Shown here in pieces: positions 34,503 through 45,035 of a DNA stretch of 64,000 bases. How positions within the stretch are numbered: the first letter of the stretch is position 1; each line of letters begins with the position of its first letter. Below the pieces are notes generated by a model. That model saw nothing but the letters and a program-made list of their open reading frames with translations, searched no databases and was not told the DNA's origin. A program made the position numbers and the translations under genes. The stretch comes from Buchananella sp. 14KM1171 (GTDB lineage: Bacteria; Actinomycetota; Actinomycetes; Actinomycetales; Actinomycetaceae): NCBI RefSeq assembly GCF_041380365.1, contig NZ_CP159981.1:1116001-1180000 (forward strand), written 5' to 3'.

Positions 34503-36866
34503 TCACCGGGACTCGATCTCGGCGCGCACCTGCAGCGCGGCCGCGACCATGTTGTCCAGCGCCGCCTTGGTCTCCTCGTAGCCGCGAGTCTTCAGGCCGC
34601 AGTCGGGGTTGACCCACAGCTGGCGCGGGTTGACGGCTGCGGCGGCGGAGCGCAGCAGCTCCACCTGCTCCTCCACGGAGGGCACGCGCGGGGAGTGGAT
34701 GTCGTACACGCCCGGGCCGATGCCGCGCTCGTAGCCGTGCTCGCCCACCGCCGGGAGGATCTCCATGCGGGAGCGGGCAGCCTCGATGGAGGTGACGTCG
34801 GCGTCCAGCGCGTCGATCGCGCCGATCACCACGTTGAACTCGGAGTAGCACAGGTGGGTGTGGATCTGGGTGTCCGGGCGCACCCCGGAGGTGGAGAGCT
34901 TGAAGGAGCCCACGGACCACTCCAGGTACTCGGCCTGGTCCTTGACCTCCAGGGGCAGCAGCTCGCGCAGGGCGGGCTCGTCCACCTGGATCACGGCGAT
35001 GCCAGCCTCCTCCAGGTCCACGATCTCCTGGCGCAGCGCCAGGCCCACCTGGTCGGCGGTCTGGCCCAGCGGGATGTCGTCGCGCACGAAGCACCAGGCC
35101 AGGATGGTGACCGGGCCGGTGAGCATTCCCTTGACGGGCTTGTCGGTGAGGGACTGGGCGTACTTGGCCCACTCCACGGTCATCGGGGCCGGGCGGGAGA
35201 CGTCGCCCCACAGGATCGAGGGACGCGTGCAGCGCGAGCCGTAGGACTGCACCCAGCCGTGCTGGGTGGCGGTGAAGCCGTCCAGCAGCTCGGCGAAGTA
35301 CTGCACCATGTCGTTGCGCTCGGGCTCGCCGTGCACCAACACGTCGATGCCCAGCTCCTCCTGCAGGGCCACCACGGAGGCCACCTCGGCGCGCATCGCG
35401 TCCTCGTACTGGGCGTCGGTGAGCTCGCCCTTGCGGTGGGCGGCACGGGCCTTGCGGATCTGCGTGGTCTGCGGGAAGGAGCCGATGGTGGTGGTGGGCA
35501 GCAGCGGCAGGGCCAGGCGCTCGCGCTGGGCGGCGTCGCGCTCCTCGAAGGACTCGCGCTCCCGGTCGGCGGGCACCACGGCGGCCACGGCGGCGCGCAC
35601 CTCGGGGCGGTTGACCCCGGGGTGGGCGGCGCGGGAGGCGCGGGCGGCGGCGTCCGCAGCGAACTCGGCGGCCACCGCGTCGCGGCCCTCGCTCAGGGCG
35701 CGGGCCAGCACGCCCACCTCGGCCACCTTCTGGTCGGCGAACGCCAGCCAGGAGCGCAGCTCGGGGTCCAGCTGGGTCTCGCGATCCACGTCGTAGGGCA
35801 CGTGCTGCAGGGAGGTGGAGGTGGAGACCACCACGTTGGCCTGCGGGCCCACCCCGGCGCGCACCTGCTCCAGCTTGGCCAGGGCCTCCTCCAGGTTGGT
35901 GCGCCAGATGTTGCGGCCGGAGACCACGCCGGCCAGGACGGTGCGCCCGGCCAGGGCGGCCAGGTCGTCCTCGCCGGGCACCTCGCCACGCACCAGGTCC
36001 AGGGCGAAGCCCTCCACGCCGGTCGCGGCCAGCGCGGGCAGAGCGGCGCGGGCGGTGCCGTAGGGGGTGGCCACGATGATGCGCGGGCGGGAGGCGGCGT
36101 CGGCCAACTTGGCGTAGGCGGAGGCGGCGGCCTCAACCAGGCGGGCGCGGTCGATGTCGGCAAAATCGGCCACCAGGGCGGGCTCGTCCAGCTGCACCCA
36201 CTGCGCCCCGGCGCCGGCCAGGTCGGCCAGCAGGGCCGCGTACTGCTCCACCAGATCCTCCAGGCGGGTGAGCGGGTCGAAGCCGGGGGCGCAGTCTGCG
36301 GCCTTGGACAGCGCCAGGAAGGTCACCGGGCCCACCAGGACCGGGCGGGGGGCCGACGTCCCGCCGGCCTCCCCCTGGCCCGCGCCGCCCTGCTCGGCGG
36401 CCGCCACGGCCTCGCGCAGGTAGTCCACCACGTGGGAGTCGACGTAGCGCAGCGGGGTGTCAGGGCCGATCTCCGGCACCAGGTAGTGGTAGTTGGAGTC
36501 GAACCACTTGGTCATCTCCAGCGGGGCCAGCTCTCCCTTGCCGCGCGCCACCGTGAAGTAGCCCTCCAGGCTCAGCTTGCCCTCGGCGTCCAGCAGGTGC
36601 GCAAAGCGCTCGGGCACGGCGCCGATGGTGGCCACGATGGAGAGCATCTGGTCGTAGTAGTGGAAGTCCAGCGGCACGCCGGCGCCGCTCAATCCCAGCT
36701 CGCCCAGGCGGGCGCGGGTGCCGGCGCGCAGCTCTGCGGCGGAGGCCCGCAGCTCTGCGGCGCTGGAGCGCCCGGCCCAGAAGGACTCTAGGGCGCGCTT
36801 GAGTTCGCGGTCCCGGCCGATGCGCGGGTAACCGAGGATGGTGGCGGCGGGGAAGGGGGTGCTCAT
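34503..36866 (-). CDS. metE: Cobalamin-independent methionine synthase
   Basis: Transfers a methyl group from 5-methyltetrahydropteroyl-tri-glutamate to homocysteine, the last step of methionine synthesis. 787 residues, two TIM barrels. The N-terminal barrel starts [22 protein letters not shown]. The zinc site of the C-terminal barrel is [13 protein letters not shown] with the His, and [15 protein letters not shown] with the Cys near the end. ATG at 36866 with AAGGAG 10 bases upstream; the frame extends upstream inside metF but is not conserved. A Gly/Ala/Ser insert near residue 170 carries the dispersed motif (36351-36369). Downstream of metF. Confidence 0.96.
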   Translation of the reverse strand: MSTPFPAATILGYPRIGRDRELKRALESFWAGRSSAAELRASAAELRAGTRARLGELGLSGAGVPLDFHYYDQMLSIVATIGAVPERFAHLLDAEGKLSLEGYFTVARGKGELAPLEMTKWFDSNYHYLVPEIGPDTPLRYVDSHVVDYLREAVAAAEQGGAGQGEAGGTSAPRPVLVGPVTFLALSKAADCAPGFDPLTRLEDLVEQYAALLADLAGAGAQWVQLDEPALVADFADIDRARLVEAAASAYAKLADAASRPRIIVATPYGTARAALPALAATGVEGFALDLVRGEVPGEDDLAALAGRTVLAGVVSGRNIWRTNLEEALAKLEQVRAGVGPQANVVVSTSTSLQHVPYDVDRETQLDPELRSWLAFADQKVAEVGVLARALSEGRDAVAAEFAADAAARASRAAHPGVNRPEVRAAVAAVVPADRERESFEERDAAQRERLALPLLPTTTIGSFPQTTQIRKARAAHRKGELTDAQYEDAMRAEVASVVALQEELGIDVLVHGEPERNDMVQYFAELLDGFTATQHGWVQSYGSRCTRPSILWGDVSRPAPMTVEWAKYAQSLTDKPVKGMLTGPVTILAWCFVRDDIPLGQTADQVGLALRQEIVDLEEAGIAVIQVDEPALRELLPLEVKDQAEYLEWSVGSFKLSTSGVRPDTQIHTHLCYSEFNVVIGAIDALDADVTSIEAARSRMEILPAVGEHGYERGIGPGVYDIHSPRVPSVEEQVELLRSAAAAVNPRQLWVNPDCGLKTRGYEETKAALDNMVAAALQVRAEIESR

Positions 36867-36880
36867 GTGCGTGAATCTCC

Positions 36881-37861
36881 TTATCGGGCCGGGGTGAGGG
36901 CGGTGAGCGTGGCCTCTACGAGGTCCTCGGTGAAGCGACGGTCGGTGGTGGTTGATAGGAACTTGGTGGCGAACAGGTATTCCAGGATGTCCAGGCTGGG
37001 GCGGGGACGGTTGAAGGTGTAGAGGTGTACGCCCGGCGCCCCGGCGGCCAGGGTCCCGGAGATGAGGTCCAGGGTGGCGCGCAGGCCGGCGCGCACCCGC
37101 TCCACCGGGTCGGCTTGGCACAGCGCGGCCGCCAGGTGGTCGGGCACCTCCAGTCCGGCCAGTTCGGCGATGCGCTGGGTCCGCTGCGGGTCGGTGAGCG
37201 GGGCGAAGCCGGGCAGGATGGGGGCGGTGACGCCGGCGGCGTCGGCGGCCTGGCGTAGGCGCGCGTAGTCGGCGGCCTCGAAGAAGACCTGGGTGATGGA
37301 GTAGTCCGCCCCCGCGTCAGTCTTTTCCTTCAGGGCGGCCAGGCCCGCGTCGAACTGGGCGCCGGGGGAGCCGGGATAGGCGGCCACGCAGATGGACACG
37401 TCCTCGCCCGGCAGCTGAGAATCGGCGATCTCACGGATCAGCGCCACCAGCTCCGCTCCGGTGGACAGCGCCCCGGCCGAGGGCCGGTAGGTGGCCCAGG
37501 TTTCGCCGCGCGGCAGGTCGCCACGCAGGGCCAGGAAGTCGCGCACCCCGGCGGCCAGCAGCTCGGTGATGGTGGCGGTCAGCTCCGCGCGGGTGGCCCC
37601 GATGCAGGTCAGGTGCGCCACCGGCTTCAGGCTGGTCTTTTCCAGGATGTGGGCAAGCACGGCCATGGAGACGTCCCGCGTGGACCCGCCGGCGCCGTAG
37701 GTGACGGTGGCCATGTCCGGTTCGCTGGCCAGCAGCTTGTCGATCCCGGCCCACGCCAGGGACAGGTTTGCCCTGGAACGCGGCGGGAAGAACTCGAAGG
37801 AAACCAGCGGCCGGTCCCGCTTGGCGGTGAATAGCGTTCTGGTAGACACTTCCTCTCCCAT
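36881..37861 (-). CDS. metF: 5,10-methylenetetrahydrofolate reductase
   Basis: FAD enzyme that makes 5-methyltetrahydrofolate, the methyl donor for MetE. 326 residues from the ATG at 37861 (GTG 12 bases later is an alternative). The TIM-barrel start [52 protein letters not shown] and [12 protein letters not shown] are all canonical. The gene ends 15 bases before the metE ATG, so metF-metE form an operon. A candidate SAM-type leader precedes it. Confidence 0.96.
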   Translation of the reverse strand: MGEEVSTRTLFTAKRDRPLVSFEFFPPRSRANLSLAWAGIDKLLASEPDMATVTYGAGGSTRDVSMAVLAHILEKTSLKPVAHLTCIGATRAELTATITELLAAGVRDFLALRGDLPRGETWATYRPSAGALSTGAELVALIREIADSQLPGEDVSICVAAYPGSPGAQFDAGLAALKEKTDAGADYSITQVFFEAADYARLRQAADAAGVTAPILPGFAPLTDPQRTQRIAELAGLEVPDHLAAALCQADPVERVRAGLRATLDLISGTLAAGAPGVHLYTFNRPRPSLDILEYLFATKFLSTTTDRRFTEDLVEATLTALTPAR

Positions 37862-37862
37862 C

Positions 37863-37925
37863 GATCCTGGCTGAAGCACCCTCAGGGGTTGCTGCGACGT
37901 CTTAGAGCCAGGTCTCTCGATCGCT
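37863..37925 (-). promoter_or_regulatory. Candidate SAM-responsive riboswitch (SAM-I/IV clan) before metF
   Basis: The minus-strand leader ends just before the metF ATG. It has the pattern CTGGCTCTAAGAC then GCAGCAACCC, a short loop, GGGTGCT, then AGCCAGG. CCTGGCT (37906-37912) pairs with AGCCAGG (37866-37872), which touches the metF start region. The order (CTGGCYC-A-GA, GCAACC, GGTGCT) is that of S-box-type aptamers. It is short and lacks a clear P4, so the call is tentative. Expected control is at translation. Confidence 0.45.
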
Positions 37926-38018
37926 CTGGATGGTTCGCCTACCTTCTCAGGCCGCCTTTCCCACCCGCACTGCACGTCCAGCATTTGATACGCAGGCGTT
38001 CAGATTCTGCCTTGCGGG

Positions 38019-38101
38019 GTCGACGTTCCACCGCCCCCTCCCCTGACACGGCCTCCACGCGGGGCGGCGCCTTCGACGCGGGGATGCGCGGGACGTCGGA
38101 C
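38019..38101. repeat. Inverted pair of dispersed-motif copies before the metF leader
   Basis: GGTCGACGTTCCACCGCCCC at 38019-38038 and, facing it, GCGCGGGACGTCGGAC at 38086-38101, with the second reaching the stop of the EEP-like gene. The inverted layout may form a weak terminator. Confidence 0.5.
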
Positions 38102-39588
38102 TACTTCAGCTCAAAACGCATCAGCACGGCGCGGTGATCGGTGTACTCCAGATTCAGCACCTCCGCGGCCACCGGGGTCACGCCCGGGCCGATCAGCGCA
38201 CCGTCGATCGGGGCCCCCAGCAGGGCGGGCACACCGACCGGCCACGTGCCCACCGAGCCCTGCCCCAGCTGGTGCATCGCCAGGCCACACTGGGAGGAGC
38301 GCACCAGGGCGTGGTCCCGCGTCGAGTTCAGCGTGCCGGCCACGATCAGGCCGGTGCGGGTACGGTCCGAGCACAGGGAGGTGACCTTCTCCAGGTCCGC
38401 GCGCCACTGCACCATGCTGTCCCGCTTCGGGGAGGCGCCGTGCACCGCCGCGATCGTGGGCGCCCCCTGCGTCACCGGGGCCAGCAGCACCGAGCCGTTG
38501 GCCGTGCCCAGCTCCCGCTCCAGCCGGTAGGGGCCCAGGGCCGTGGAGACCAGCACCGTGGTGGTGGCCCCGCGCCGGGGAGGAACGCCCGACTGCGGCT
38601 TGACCCCGTCCACCAGCAGGTCGCTGCCCGCAGCCGCGTAGACGGTGAAGGCACCGGTGGGCTTGATGACCGCCGGGTCCTGGAACACCGCCTCGTCGAA
38701 CACCGGCAGGGCGTCGCTCGGCAGATGCGCCATGTGCAGCTTGGTGAGATCGTTGGCGACCTGCGCGGCCATCTCTGCGGAGGACTCCGGCAGCACGATC
38801 ACGTCCGCGCCGGCCTGCTCAGCCAACAACGCCACGTCGCTCGCCAGCGTCACGCGGCCGTCCAGGTTGGCCACCAGCACCGTCACCGCCCCGCCCTGCC
38901 GGGTCAGGCTCCAACCCAGGTCCGGGCCCACGCGGGCACCCGTGTTGATGCCGGCGCTGCGCACCGAACTGACGTGCAGGCCCACCCCCAGCGCGAATAT
39001 CAACGTCACGATCCACAGGTAGCGGCCGGTGCGGGTGGTGAACGTCCGCCACAGCGCCATCACCAGGTAGACCAGCGTCAACAGGGCGAAGCCGATCGCC
39101 ACCACGCTGCGCAGGGCGATGAGTTGCGCGAACGGGAAGGTCAGCGAGGCCGGAAACCTGCCAAAGAGGTCGGAAAACGCGTCCGGCTTGGTGGAAAAGA
39201 CCACCAGCAGGAACAGGAAGAAAGCCACCGCCCCCCAGAAGATCGCGCGCACGCGCTCCTGCAGGGTCATCGCGCCCGACCGCAGGCGGGCCAGCGGGCT
39301 GGGCAGATTGTTCATCACCGCCTGCCACGCGCCGGAGGAGACGGAGCGGGCCACGTCCTGCACCGGGCGGTCGCCGATCACCTGCTTGATCTCGGTGACC
39401 AGGGCGTCCTCCTTGGGACCCACGGCCTCGTAGCGCGAGTAGCCACCCTCGCCCGCCTGCGCGCCCGTCTGCGCGCCCGCAGCCTCCGCCGACTCCCCCG
39501 CGCCGAAGCCACTTCCGCCCGCCGGGTTATCTCCGCCGCCCGCGCCCGCGCCCGCGCTGAAGGCGTCGCTGCCTTTCCCAGTGTTCAC
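38101..39588 (-). CDS. Membrane protein with EEP (endonuclease/exonuclease/phosphatase)-like domain
   Basis: About 495 residues from the GTG at 39588; earlier in-frame codons overlap hrpA. The N-terminal 55 residues are Gly/Ala-rich, followed by a cytosolic stretch and three membrane helices (IFWGAVAFFLFLLVVFST; LIALRSVVAIGFALLTLVYLVMAL; LWIVTLIFALGVGLHV). The C-terminal domain has EEP landmarks (VTVLVANLDG, ADVIVLPESS, LIVAGTLNSTRDHALV, YTDHRAVLMRF). Family members cleave phosphodiesters in DNA or lipids; the DHR end motif is kept, but other metal residues cannot be checked here. Divergent from hrpA across 70 bases. Confidence 0.75.
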   Translation of the reverse strand: MNTGKGSDAFSAGAGAGGGDNPAGGSGFGAGESAEAAGAQTGAQAGEGGYSRYEAVGPKEDALVTEIKQVIGDRPVQDVARSVSSGAWQAVMNNLPSPLARLRSGAMTLQERVRAIFWGAVAFFLFLLVVFSTKPDAFSDLFGRFPASLTFPFAQLIALRSVVAIGFALLTLVYLVMALWRTFTTRTGRYLWIVTLIFALGVGLHVSSVRSAGINTGARVGPDLGWSLTRQGGAVTVLVANLDGRVTLASDVALLAEQAGADVIVLPESSAEMAAQVANDLTKLHMAHLPSDALPVFDEAVFQDPAVIKPTGAFTVYAAAGSDLLVDGVKPQSGVPPRRGATTTVLVSTALGPYRLERELGTANGSVLLAPVTQGAPTIAAVHGASPKRDSMVQWRADLEKVTSLCSDRTRTGLIVAGTLNSTRDHALVRSSQCGLAMHQLGQGSVGTWPVGVPALLGAPIDGALIGPGVTPVAAEVLNLEYTDHRAVLMRFELK

Positions 39589-39658
39589 GCCAACATCTTG
39601 GCACGCCGCCCGCCGGGCGCGGGTCCCCCGAGGGGCGGCTTTTGCCTCCACATTTAGA

Positions 39659-42600
39659 ATGAGTGGCATGAATGCTGGCTCCCGCGCTGGCCGCGCGGAC
39701 TCCCAGCGCGGCTTCTCCCCGCAACAGATCGAACAGCGCCGCGCGGCGGTGCCCACCCTGACCTACCCAGACCTGCCGGTGAGCGCCCGCCGGGAGGAGA
39801 TCCTGGCCGCCATCCGCGATCACCAGGTGGTGGTGGTGGCCGGCGCCACCGGCTCCGGTAAGACCACGCAGCTGCCCAAGATGTGCCTGGAGCTGGGGCG
39901 GGGCGTCACCGGGCTGATCGGGCACACCCAGCCGCGCCGCATCGCCGCGCGCTCCGTTGCCGAGCGCCTGGCCTTCGAGCTGGGCGTGGAGGTCGGTGGC
40001 GCGGTGGGCTACCAGGTGCGCTTCACCGACGAGACCGCCCCGACCACCCTGGTCAAGCTAATGACGGACGGCATCCTGCTGGCCGAGGTGCAGCGCGACC
40101 CCCTGCTGCGCCGCTACGACACGGTGATCGTGGACGAGGCCCACGAGCGCAGCCTCAACATCGACTTCATCCTGGGCTACCTGGCCCGCCTGCTGCCGCT
40201 GCGCCCGGACCTGAAGGTGGTCATCACCTCCGCCACCATCGACTCCGCCCGCTTTGCCGCCCACTTCGAGCGCTTCGCGGCCACGCCCGTGCCGATCATC
40301 GAGGTCAGCGGCCGCACCTTCCCGGTGGAGATCCGCTACCGGCCCTTGGTACCGCAGCGCGAGCTGGAGGGGGACGACGCTGCCGCCGGCCGCCCCCAGG
40401 AGGTTGGCGCAGCGACGCCCGCCGCCGCAGATACCCGGGCGGCCGCTGCGGATACCCGCCCGGCCCGGGCCGCCGCCTCACCGGCAAGCAAGGCCCCGAC
40501 CGGCCCCGCCGGCATGGTCAATGCCACCGCGAGCAGCGCCGGCACCGGCGTCGGCGTCACCGGCAAGGACGGCGCTGCCGCGCCCACCCGCGCCGACCTG
40601 GAGGCCGCCGCCTTCGCCGCCGCCCTCAGGGCCAGCGCCGCGCGCGGGCCGGGAGTGGTGCAGCTACCCGAGCTGGCAGCGCCCGCCCCAGCGCCGCAGC
40701 CCGACGAGCCCGGGGCCAGCCAGGCCCGGCCGCTGCCGGCGCAGCCTGCAGCGGCACCCGCCGCGCCCGAGCCGACCCGGCAATCGTGTGCGCCGCAGCC
40801 GCCCGAGCAGCCCCTGGACCTCCTCTTCGAGGGCGACGAGCGCTTCCCCAGCGAGGAGATGGACCAGGTCAGCGGCATCTGCACCGCCGTGGACGAGCTG
40901 CTGGCGGAGTCCGCCGCCCTGCCCGCCGACGGCTCGGGCCGCGACATCCTGGTGTTCCTGGCCGGCGAGCGCGACATCCGCGACACCCACGCGGCGCTGA
41001 TCGAGCACCTGGGCTCGCGATACGTGGCGGACCCGAAGGCGCGCGGCCACCGCCCCGACGGGGTGGAGATCCTGCCGCTGTTCGCCCGCCTGACCACCGC
41101 GGAACAGCACCGGGTCTTCGAACCGCACTCACTGCAGCGCATCGTGCTGGCCACCAACGTCGCGGAGACCTCGCTGACCGTCCCCGGCATCCGCTACGTG
41201 ATCGACCCGGGCCTGGCGCGCATCTCCCGCTACTCCAACCGCACCAAGGTGCAGCGCCTCCCGATCGAACCGGTCTCTAGGGCGTCGTCGGACCAACGCG
41301 CCGGGCGCTGCGGCCGCGTGGCCGAGGGCATCGCAATCCGCCTGTTCTCCAAGGCCGACCTCGCTAGCCGCGACGAGTTCACCGAGCCGGAGATCCTGCG
41401 CACCTCCCTGGCCAGCGTCATCCTGCAGATGACCGCCCTGGGGCTGGGGCGGGTGGAGGACTTCCCGTTCGTGGACCCGCCCGAGGCGCGCGCCGTGCGC
41501 GACGGCGTCACCCTGCTGGCAGAGATCGGCGCGGTGCGGCAAGAGAACGGGGACATCGCGCTCACCGCCATCGGCCGCCGCCTGGCCTCCCTGCCGATCG
41601 ACCCGCGCCTGGCCCGCATGCTGATCGCCGCCGACGAGGCCGGTTGCGCCGCCGAGGTGCTGGTTATCGTGGCGGCCCTGTCCATGCAGGACGTCCGCGA
41701 GCGCTCGGCGGACAAGGCCGCCGCCGCAGACGCCGCTCACCGGCGCTTCGCCCACCCCACCAGCGACTTCCTCACCTACATCACGCTGTGGCGCTACATC
41801 CGCACCCAGCGCCGCGAGCTGTCCGGCAGCGCGTTTCGGCGCATGTGCCGCGCCGAGTTCCTGCACTACCTGCGCGTGCGCGAGTGGCAGGACCTAGTTA
41901 CGCAGCTGCGCCAGCTGGCCCGCCCGCTGGGCCTGAAGCTCTCCCCCATCGCCCTGCCGGACACGGAGGACCTGGTGGCGGCCGCCCTCACGGAGGGCGG
42001 GGCTGCGCTGAGCGGCGGGGCGGGCACGTCGGGCGCGGTGGCCGCCGCGTGCGTGGCGTTCGCCTCCTCGGGGCGCGGCGCGGACGAGGCCGCGGTCCAC
42101 CGCTCGCTGCTGACCGGCCTGCTGTCCAACGTGGGCACCTGGGACGAGCGCAAGAAGGAGTACGCCGGCACGCGCGGCACCCGCTTCACGATCTGGCCCG
42201 GCTCCGGCCTGGTCAAGGCCCGGCGCACCCCGGCGTGGGTGATGACCGCTGAGCTGGTGGAGACCTCCCGCCTGTTCGCGCGCACCGTGGCCCGCATCGA
42301 GCCGGGCTGGGTAGAGGAGCTGGCCGGGCACCTGGTGGCGCGCTCCTACAACGAGCCGCACTGGTCCCGACGCAACGGGGCCGCCATGATCAACGAGAAG
42401 GTCCAGCTCTACGGGCTGACCCTGGTGGCCGCCCGTGAGGTGCTGCTGGGCCGCCTGGGCGAGACGCCGATCGGGGACGTCACCGCCCGGGAGCTGGCCC
42501 GCGAGATGTTCATCCGCCACGCCCTGGTGGAGGGCGACTGGCACGGCCGGCACGCGTTCGTGAAGGAGAACGAGCGGCGCGTGGCCGCCGCCCACGAGGT

Positions 42601-44848
42601 CGAGCGCCGCACCCGCACCCACGCCCTGGTGGCCGACGCCGAGGCCCGCGCCGCCTTCTTCGCCGCCCGCCTGCCTGCCCACGTCACCGGCGCCGCCGCC
42701 TTCGACAAGTGGTGGAAGCGGGCGCGCACCACCGAGCCCGACCTCCTCACCTACCCAGAGGAGCTGCTGCGCCCGCGCGGCGCGGGCGTGGAGGGCTACC
42801 CGGACTTCTGGCAACAGGGGGACATGCGCCTGGAACTGCGCTACGAGTTCACGCCCGGCCGCAGCGACGACGGTGTCACCGCCGTCATCCCAGTGGACCT
42901 GCTGGCCGCCGTACGCCCGGACGGCTTTGACTGGATGGTGCCCGGCGTGCTGGACGAGCTGGTGCTTGCCACCTTGCGCGCCCTGCCGAAGGCCGTGCGC
43001 CGCCAGCTGGTGCCCGCCCCCGACGTGGCCAAGGAGGTGGTGGAGGTGCTGCGCGCCGCCCACCCGGTCTTGGTGGGGGACGACGTTGCCGCCGGCCGCA
43101 GCGAGGACGCGCCCGCCCCCAGTGGGGGCGCGGGGAAGGCGGGGGCCGGGCCCAAGAGCGCGACTGCGGCTGGCGACGCCGAGACAAGCGACGGGCCGAC
43201 GAGCGACCGGGGTGCGGACGCGTCCACGACGGGAGGCGGCGCCGGGCCCGAGGGAGCGAGCGCCGCGAAGGCGCTGCCGCGCACGCTGGTGCCCGGGGCC
43301 TCCATGCGCGACGCGTGGGCGCTGCTGCGCGCCCAGGCCGAGGAGCGCGAGGCGGCCCGCGTGGCAGCTAGGGCCGGGGTTCGCCCGGACGCGGCCAGCC
43401 CCCGGGGCACTGGGGCAGACGGGGCGCCGGACCGCTCCTTCCGCACCGCCTTCACGCGCGCGGTGGAGGCCGCGCGCGGCGTGGTCATCCCGGTCGAGGC
43501 CTGGGAGGGCGTGGAGCTACCCGACCACCTGCGCATGACCTTCCGCGTGGTCAGCGCCCGCGGCGCGGTGCTGGCCGAGGGCAAGGACCTGGGCGCCCTC
43601 CAGCGCGAGCTGGAGCCCGCCTCCACCGACGCCGTGCGCAGCGTGGTGCGCGGCGCCCTGGCCCTGGCGCTGGACGAGGCCCGCTCCGCCCAACAAACCC
43701 AGCGGCGCGGCAAGGGCAAGAAGGCCGGCACTGAACCGCAGCCCGGCACTGCGCAGGCGGGCGACGCTCAGGGCGCCAAGCGCGGGCAGGCGGCCGGGTC
43801 CGGTGGCCCGTCCCCTGCGGCCGCCACGCGGGGCGGCGCGCGGGCCCAGGCGGGGGCGGGCGGGAACGTCGGCCACCTGAATGCGCCGGCAGATCCGGGC
43901 GGTGGCGCACTCAGCGCCGTGCAGGCCGCCGCGATGGAGGCCAGCGACCTGAAGGACTTCCCCGCCCAGCCGCTGCCCGACCACGTCGAGGTCAGCGCCG
44001 CCAGCGGAATCGTGCGCGCCTACCCGGCACTGGTGGCAGCCGCACCGCCGCAAGCGCGCGCGGACCTGAAGCTGCTGCCCACCGCCGCCGGCGCCGCCCG
44101 GGCCCACCTGCTCGGCGTGCGCGCACTGCTGCTGCAAAAGGTGGCGCTCAGCGAGGCGCGCGTGACCTCCCGCTGGACCGGGGCCGAGGCCCTGACGCTG
44201 GCCGCCAGCCCCTACCCCAGTACCTCCGCGCTCGTGGCCGACGCGCAGTGGGCCGCCGCCGGGCTGGTGCTGGCCGAGTGGGGCCGCGCCAGCGGGCAGT
44301 CTCAGGCGGTGCGCCACCCGGCCCAGTTCGTCGCCCTGCTGGCCTACGCCCGCCAGCACTTCGAGGACGCCGTCTACCGCGTGCTGCGCTGGTGCGCCGC
44401 CGCGCTGACCGAGGCGCGCGCGGTGGACAAGGCCCTCTCCAAGGGCACCACGCTGGCCCTGGTGGGGGTGGCGGCCCAGGTGCGCGCGCACCTGGAGCAC
44501 CTGCTGACGGCCGGCTTCCTGGGCTCGACCCCCGTGACCGTGCTGCAGCACCTGGCGCGCTACGTCAAGGCGCTGACGCGCCGCTTCGAGCGGGCCGGGG
44601 TGGACGCGGGCGGCGACCAGGCCGCCGCCCGCGTCGTGGAGACGTTGGAGCGGGAGCTGGCGGCCGCCTTCGAGGCCGCGCGCGGGGCGGGCAGCGCCGG
44701 GCAGGAGGCGCTGGGGCGCCTGGAGTCCGTCGGCTGGCTGCTAGAGGAGCTGCGGGTGAGCCTGTTCGCCCAGGCGCTCGGCACGCCGGTGAAGGTGAGC
44801 GAGAAGCGGGTGCGCGCCGCCCTGCAGGAGGCCGCCAAGCTGCGCTGA
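39659..44848 (+). CDS. hrpA: ATP-dependent RNA helicase HrpA, unusually long
   Basis: DEAH-box RNA helicase, 1729 residues (typical HrpA about 1300). ATG at 39659, possibly leaderless since no ribosome binding site is seen. Walker A GATGSGKTTQLP at about 62-73, DEAH at 159-162, SAT in VVITSATIDSARF, then helicase domain 2 with LVFLAGERDIRD and QRAGRCGRV. HA2 and OB-like domains follow, then the C-terminal HrpA-specific domain (DUF3418). Three Ala/Pro/Gly-rich insertions (about 238-381, 1139-1214 and 1348-1421) explain the extra length, and each contains dispersed-motif copies. Function: mRNA processing and ribosome collision response in characterised relatives. Confidence 0.92.
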   Translation: MSGMNAGSRAGRADSQRGFSPQQIEQRRAAVPTLTYPDLPVSARREEILAAIRDHQVVVVAGATGSGKTTQLPKMCLELGRGVTGLIGHTQPRRIAARSVAERLAFELGVEVGGAVGYQVRFTDETAPTTLVKLMTDGILLAEVQRDPLLRRYDTVIVDEAHERSLNIDFILGYLARLLPLRPDLKVVITSATIDSARFAAHFERFAATPVPIIEVSGRTFPVEIRYRPLVPQRELEGDDAAAGRPQEVGAATPAAADTRAAAADTRPARAAASPASKAPTGPAGMVNATASSAGTGVGVTGKDGAAAPTRADLEAAAFAAALRASAARGPGVVQLPELAAPAPAPQPDEPGASQARPLPAQPAAAPAAPEPTRQSCAPQPPEQPLDLLFEGDERFPSEEMDQVSGICTAVDELLAESAALPADGSGRDILVFLAGERDIRDTHAALIEHLGSRYVADPKARGHRPDGVEILPLFARLTTAEQHRVFEPHSLQRIVLATNVAETSLTVPGIRYVIDPGLARISRYSNRTKVQRLPIEPVSRASSDQRAGRCGRVAEGIAIRLFSKADLASRDEFTEPEILRTSLASVILQMTALGLGRVEDFPFVDPPEARAVRDGVTLLAEIGAVRQENGDIALTAIGRRLASLPIDPRLARMLIAADEAGCAAEVLVIVAALSMQDVRERSADKAAAADAAHRRFAHPTSDFLTYITLWRYIRTQRRELSGSAFRRMCRAEFLHYLRVREWQDLVTQLRQLARPLGLKLSPIALPDTEDLVAAALTEGGAALSGGAGTSGAVAAACVAFASSGRGADEAAVHRSLLTGLLSNVGTWDERKKEYAGTRGTRFTIWPGSGLVKARRTPAWVMTAELVETSRLFARTVARIEPGWVEELAGHLVARSYNEPHWSRRNGAAMINEKVQLYGLTLVAAREVLLGRLGETPIGDVTARELAREMFIRHALVEGDWHGRHAFVKENERRVAAAHEVERRTRTHALVADAEARAAFFAARLPAHVTGAAAFDKWWKRARTTEPDLLTYPEELLRPRGAGVEGYPDFWQQGDMRLELRYEFTPGRSDDGVTAVIPVDLLAAVRPDGFDWMVPGVLDELVLATLRALPKAVRRQLVPAPDVAKEVVEVLRAAHPVLVGDDVAAGRSEDAPAPSGGAGKAGAGPKSATAAGDAETSDGPTSDRGADASTTGGGAGPEGASAAKALPRTLVPGASMRDAWALLRAQAEEREAARVAARAGVRPDAASPRGTGADGAPDRSFRTAFTRAVEAARGVVIPVEAWEGVELPDHLRMTFRVVSARGAVLAEGKDLGALQRELEPASTDAVRSVVRGALALALDEARSAQQTQRRGKGKKAGTEPQPGTAQAGDAQGAKRGQAAGSGGPSPAAATRGGARAQAGAGGNVGHLNAPADPGGGALSAVQAAAMEASDLKDFPAQPLPDHVEVSAASGIVRAYPALVAAAPPQARADLKLLPTAAGAARAHLLGVRALLLQKVALSEARVTSRWTGAEALTLAASPYPSTSALVADAQWAAAGLVLAEWGRASGQSQAVRHPAQFVALLAYARQHFEDAVYRVLRWCAAALTEARAVDKALSKGTTLALVGVAAQVRAHLEHLLTAGFLGSTPVTVLQHLARYVKALTRRFERAGVDAGGDQAAARVVETLERELAAAFEAARGAGSAGQEALGRLESVGWLLEELRVSLFAQALGTPVKVSEKRVRAALQEAAKLR

Positions 44849-44899
44849 CCGGCCGCGCCCGCGTCACTCAACCCTCACTGAGGTTCACTGAGGCCTCAG

Positions 44900-45029
44900 T
44901 CAATAGAGTGATGAGCCATTTCGCTTCACTGAGAGGCCTCATTTCTTCAGTGAGGGCCTCACTTTCTTCACTGAGCGCCTCACTTCATTCAGTGACGCCT
45001 CAGTGAGATGCACTGAGGCCCACCGAGCC
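44900..45029. repeat. Flanking 130-bp direct repeat of AlbA-type locus B, 3' copy
   Basis: About 90% identical to 46597-46726 by eye, with a 50-base run of perfect identity (CTTTCTTCACTGAGCGCC onward). Filled with CACTGA / TCAGTG in both orientations, about eight times in 140 bases. It lies between the hrpA stop and the regulator's 3' end. Confidence 0.9.
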
Positions 45030-45035
45030 CCACCC

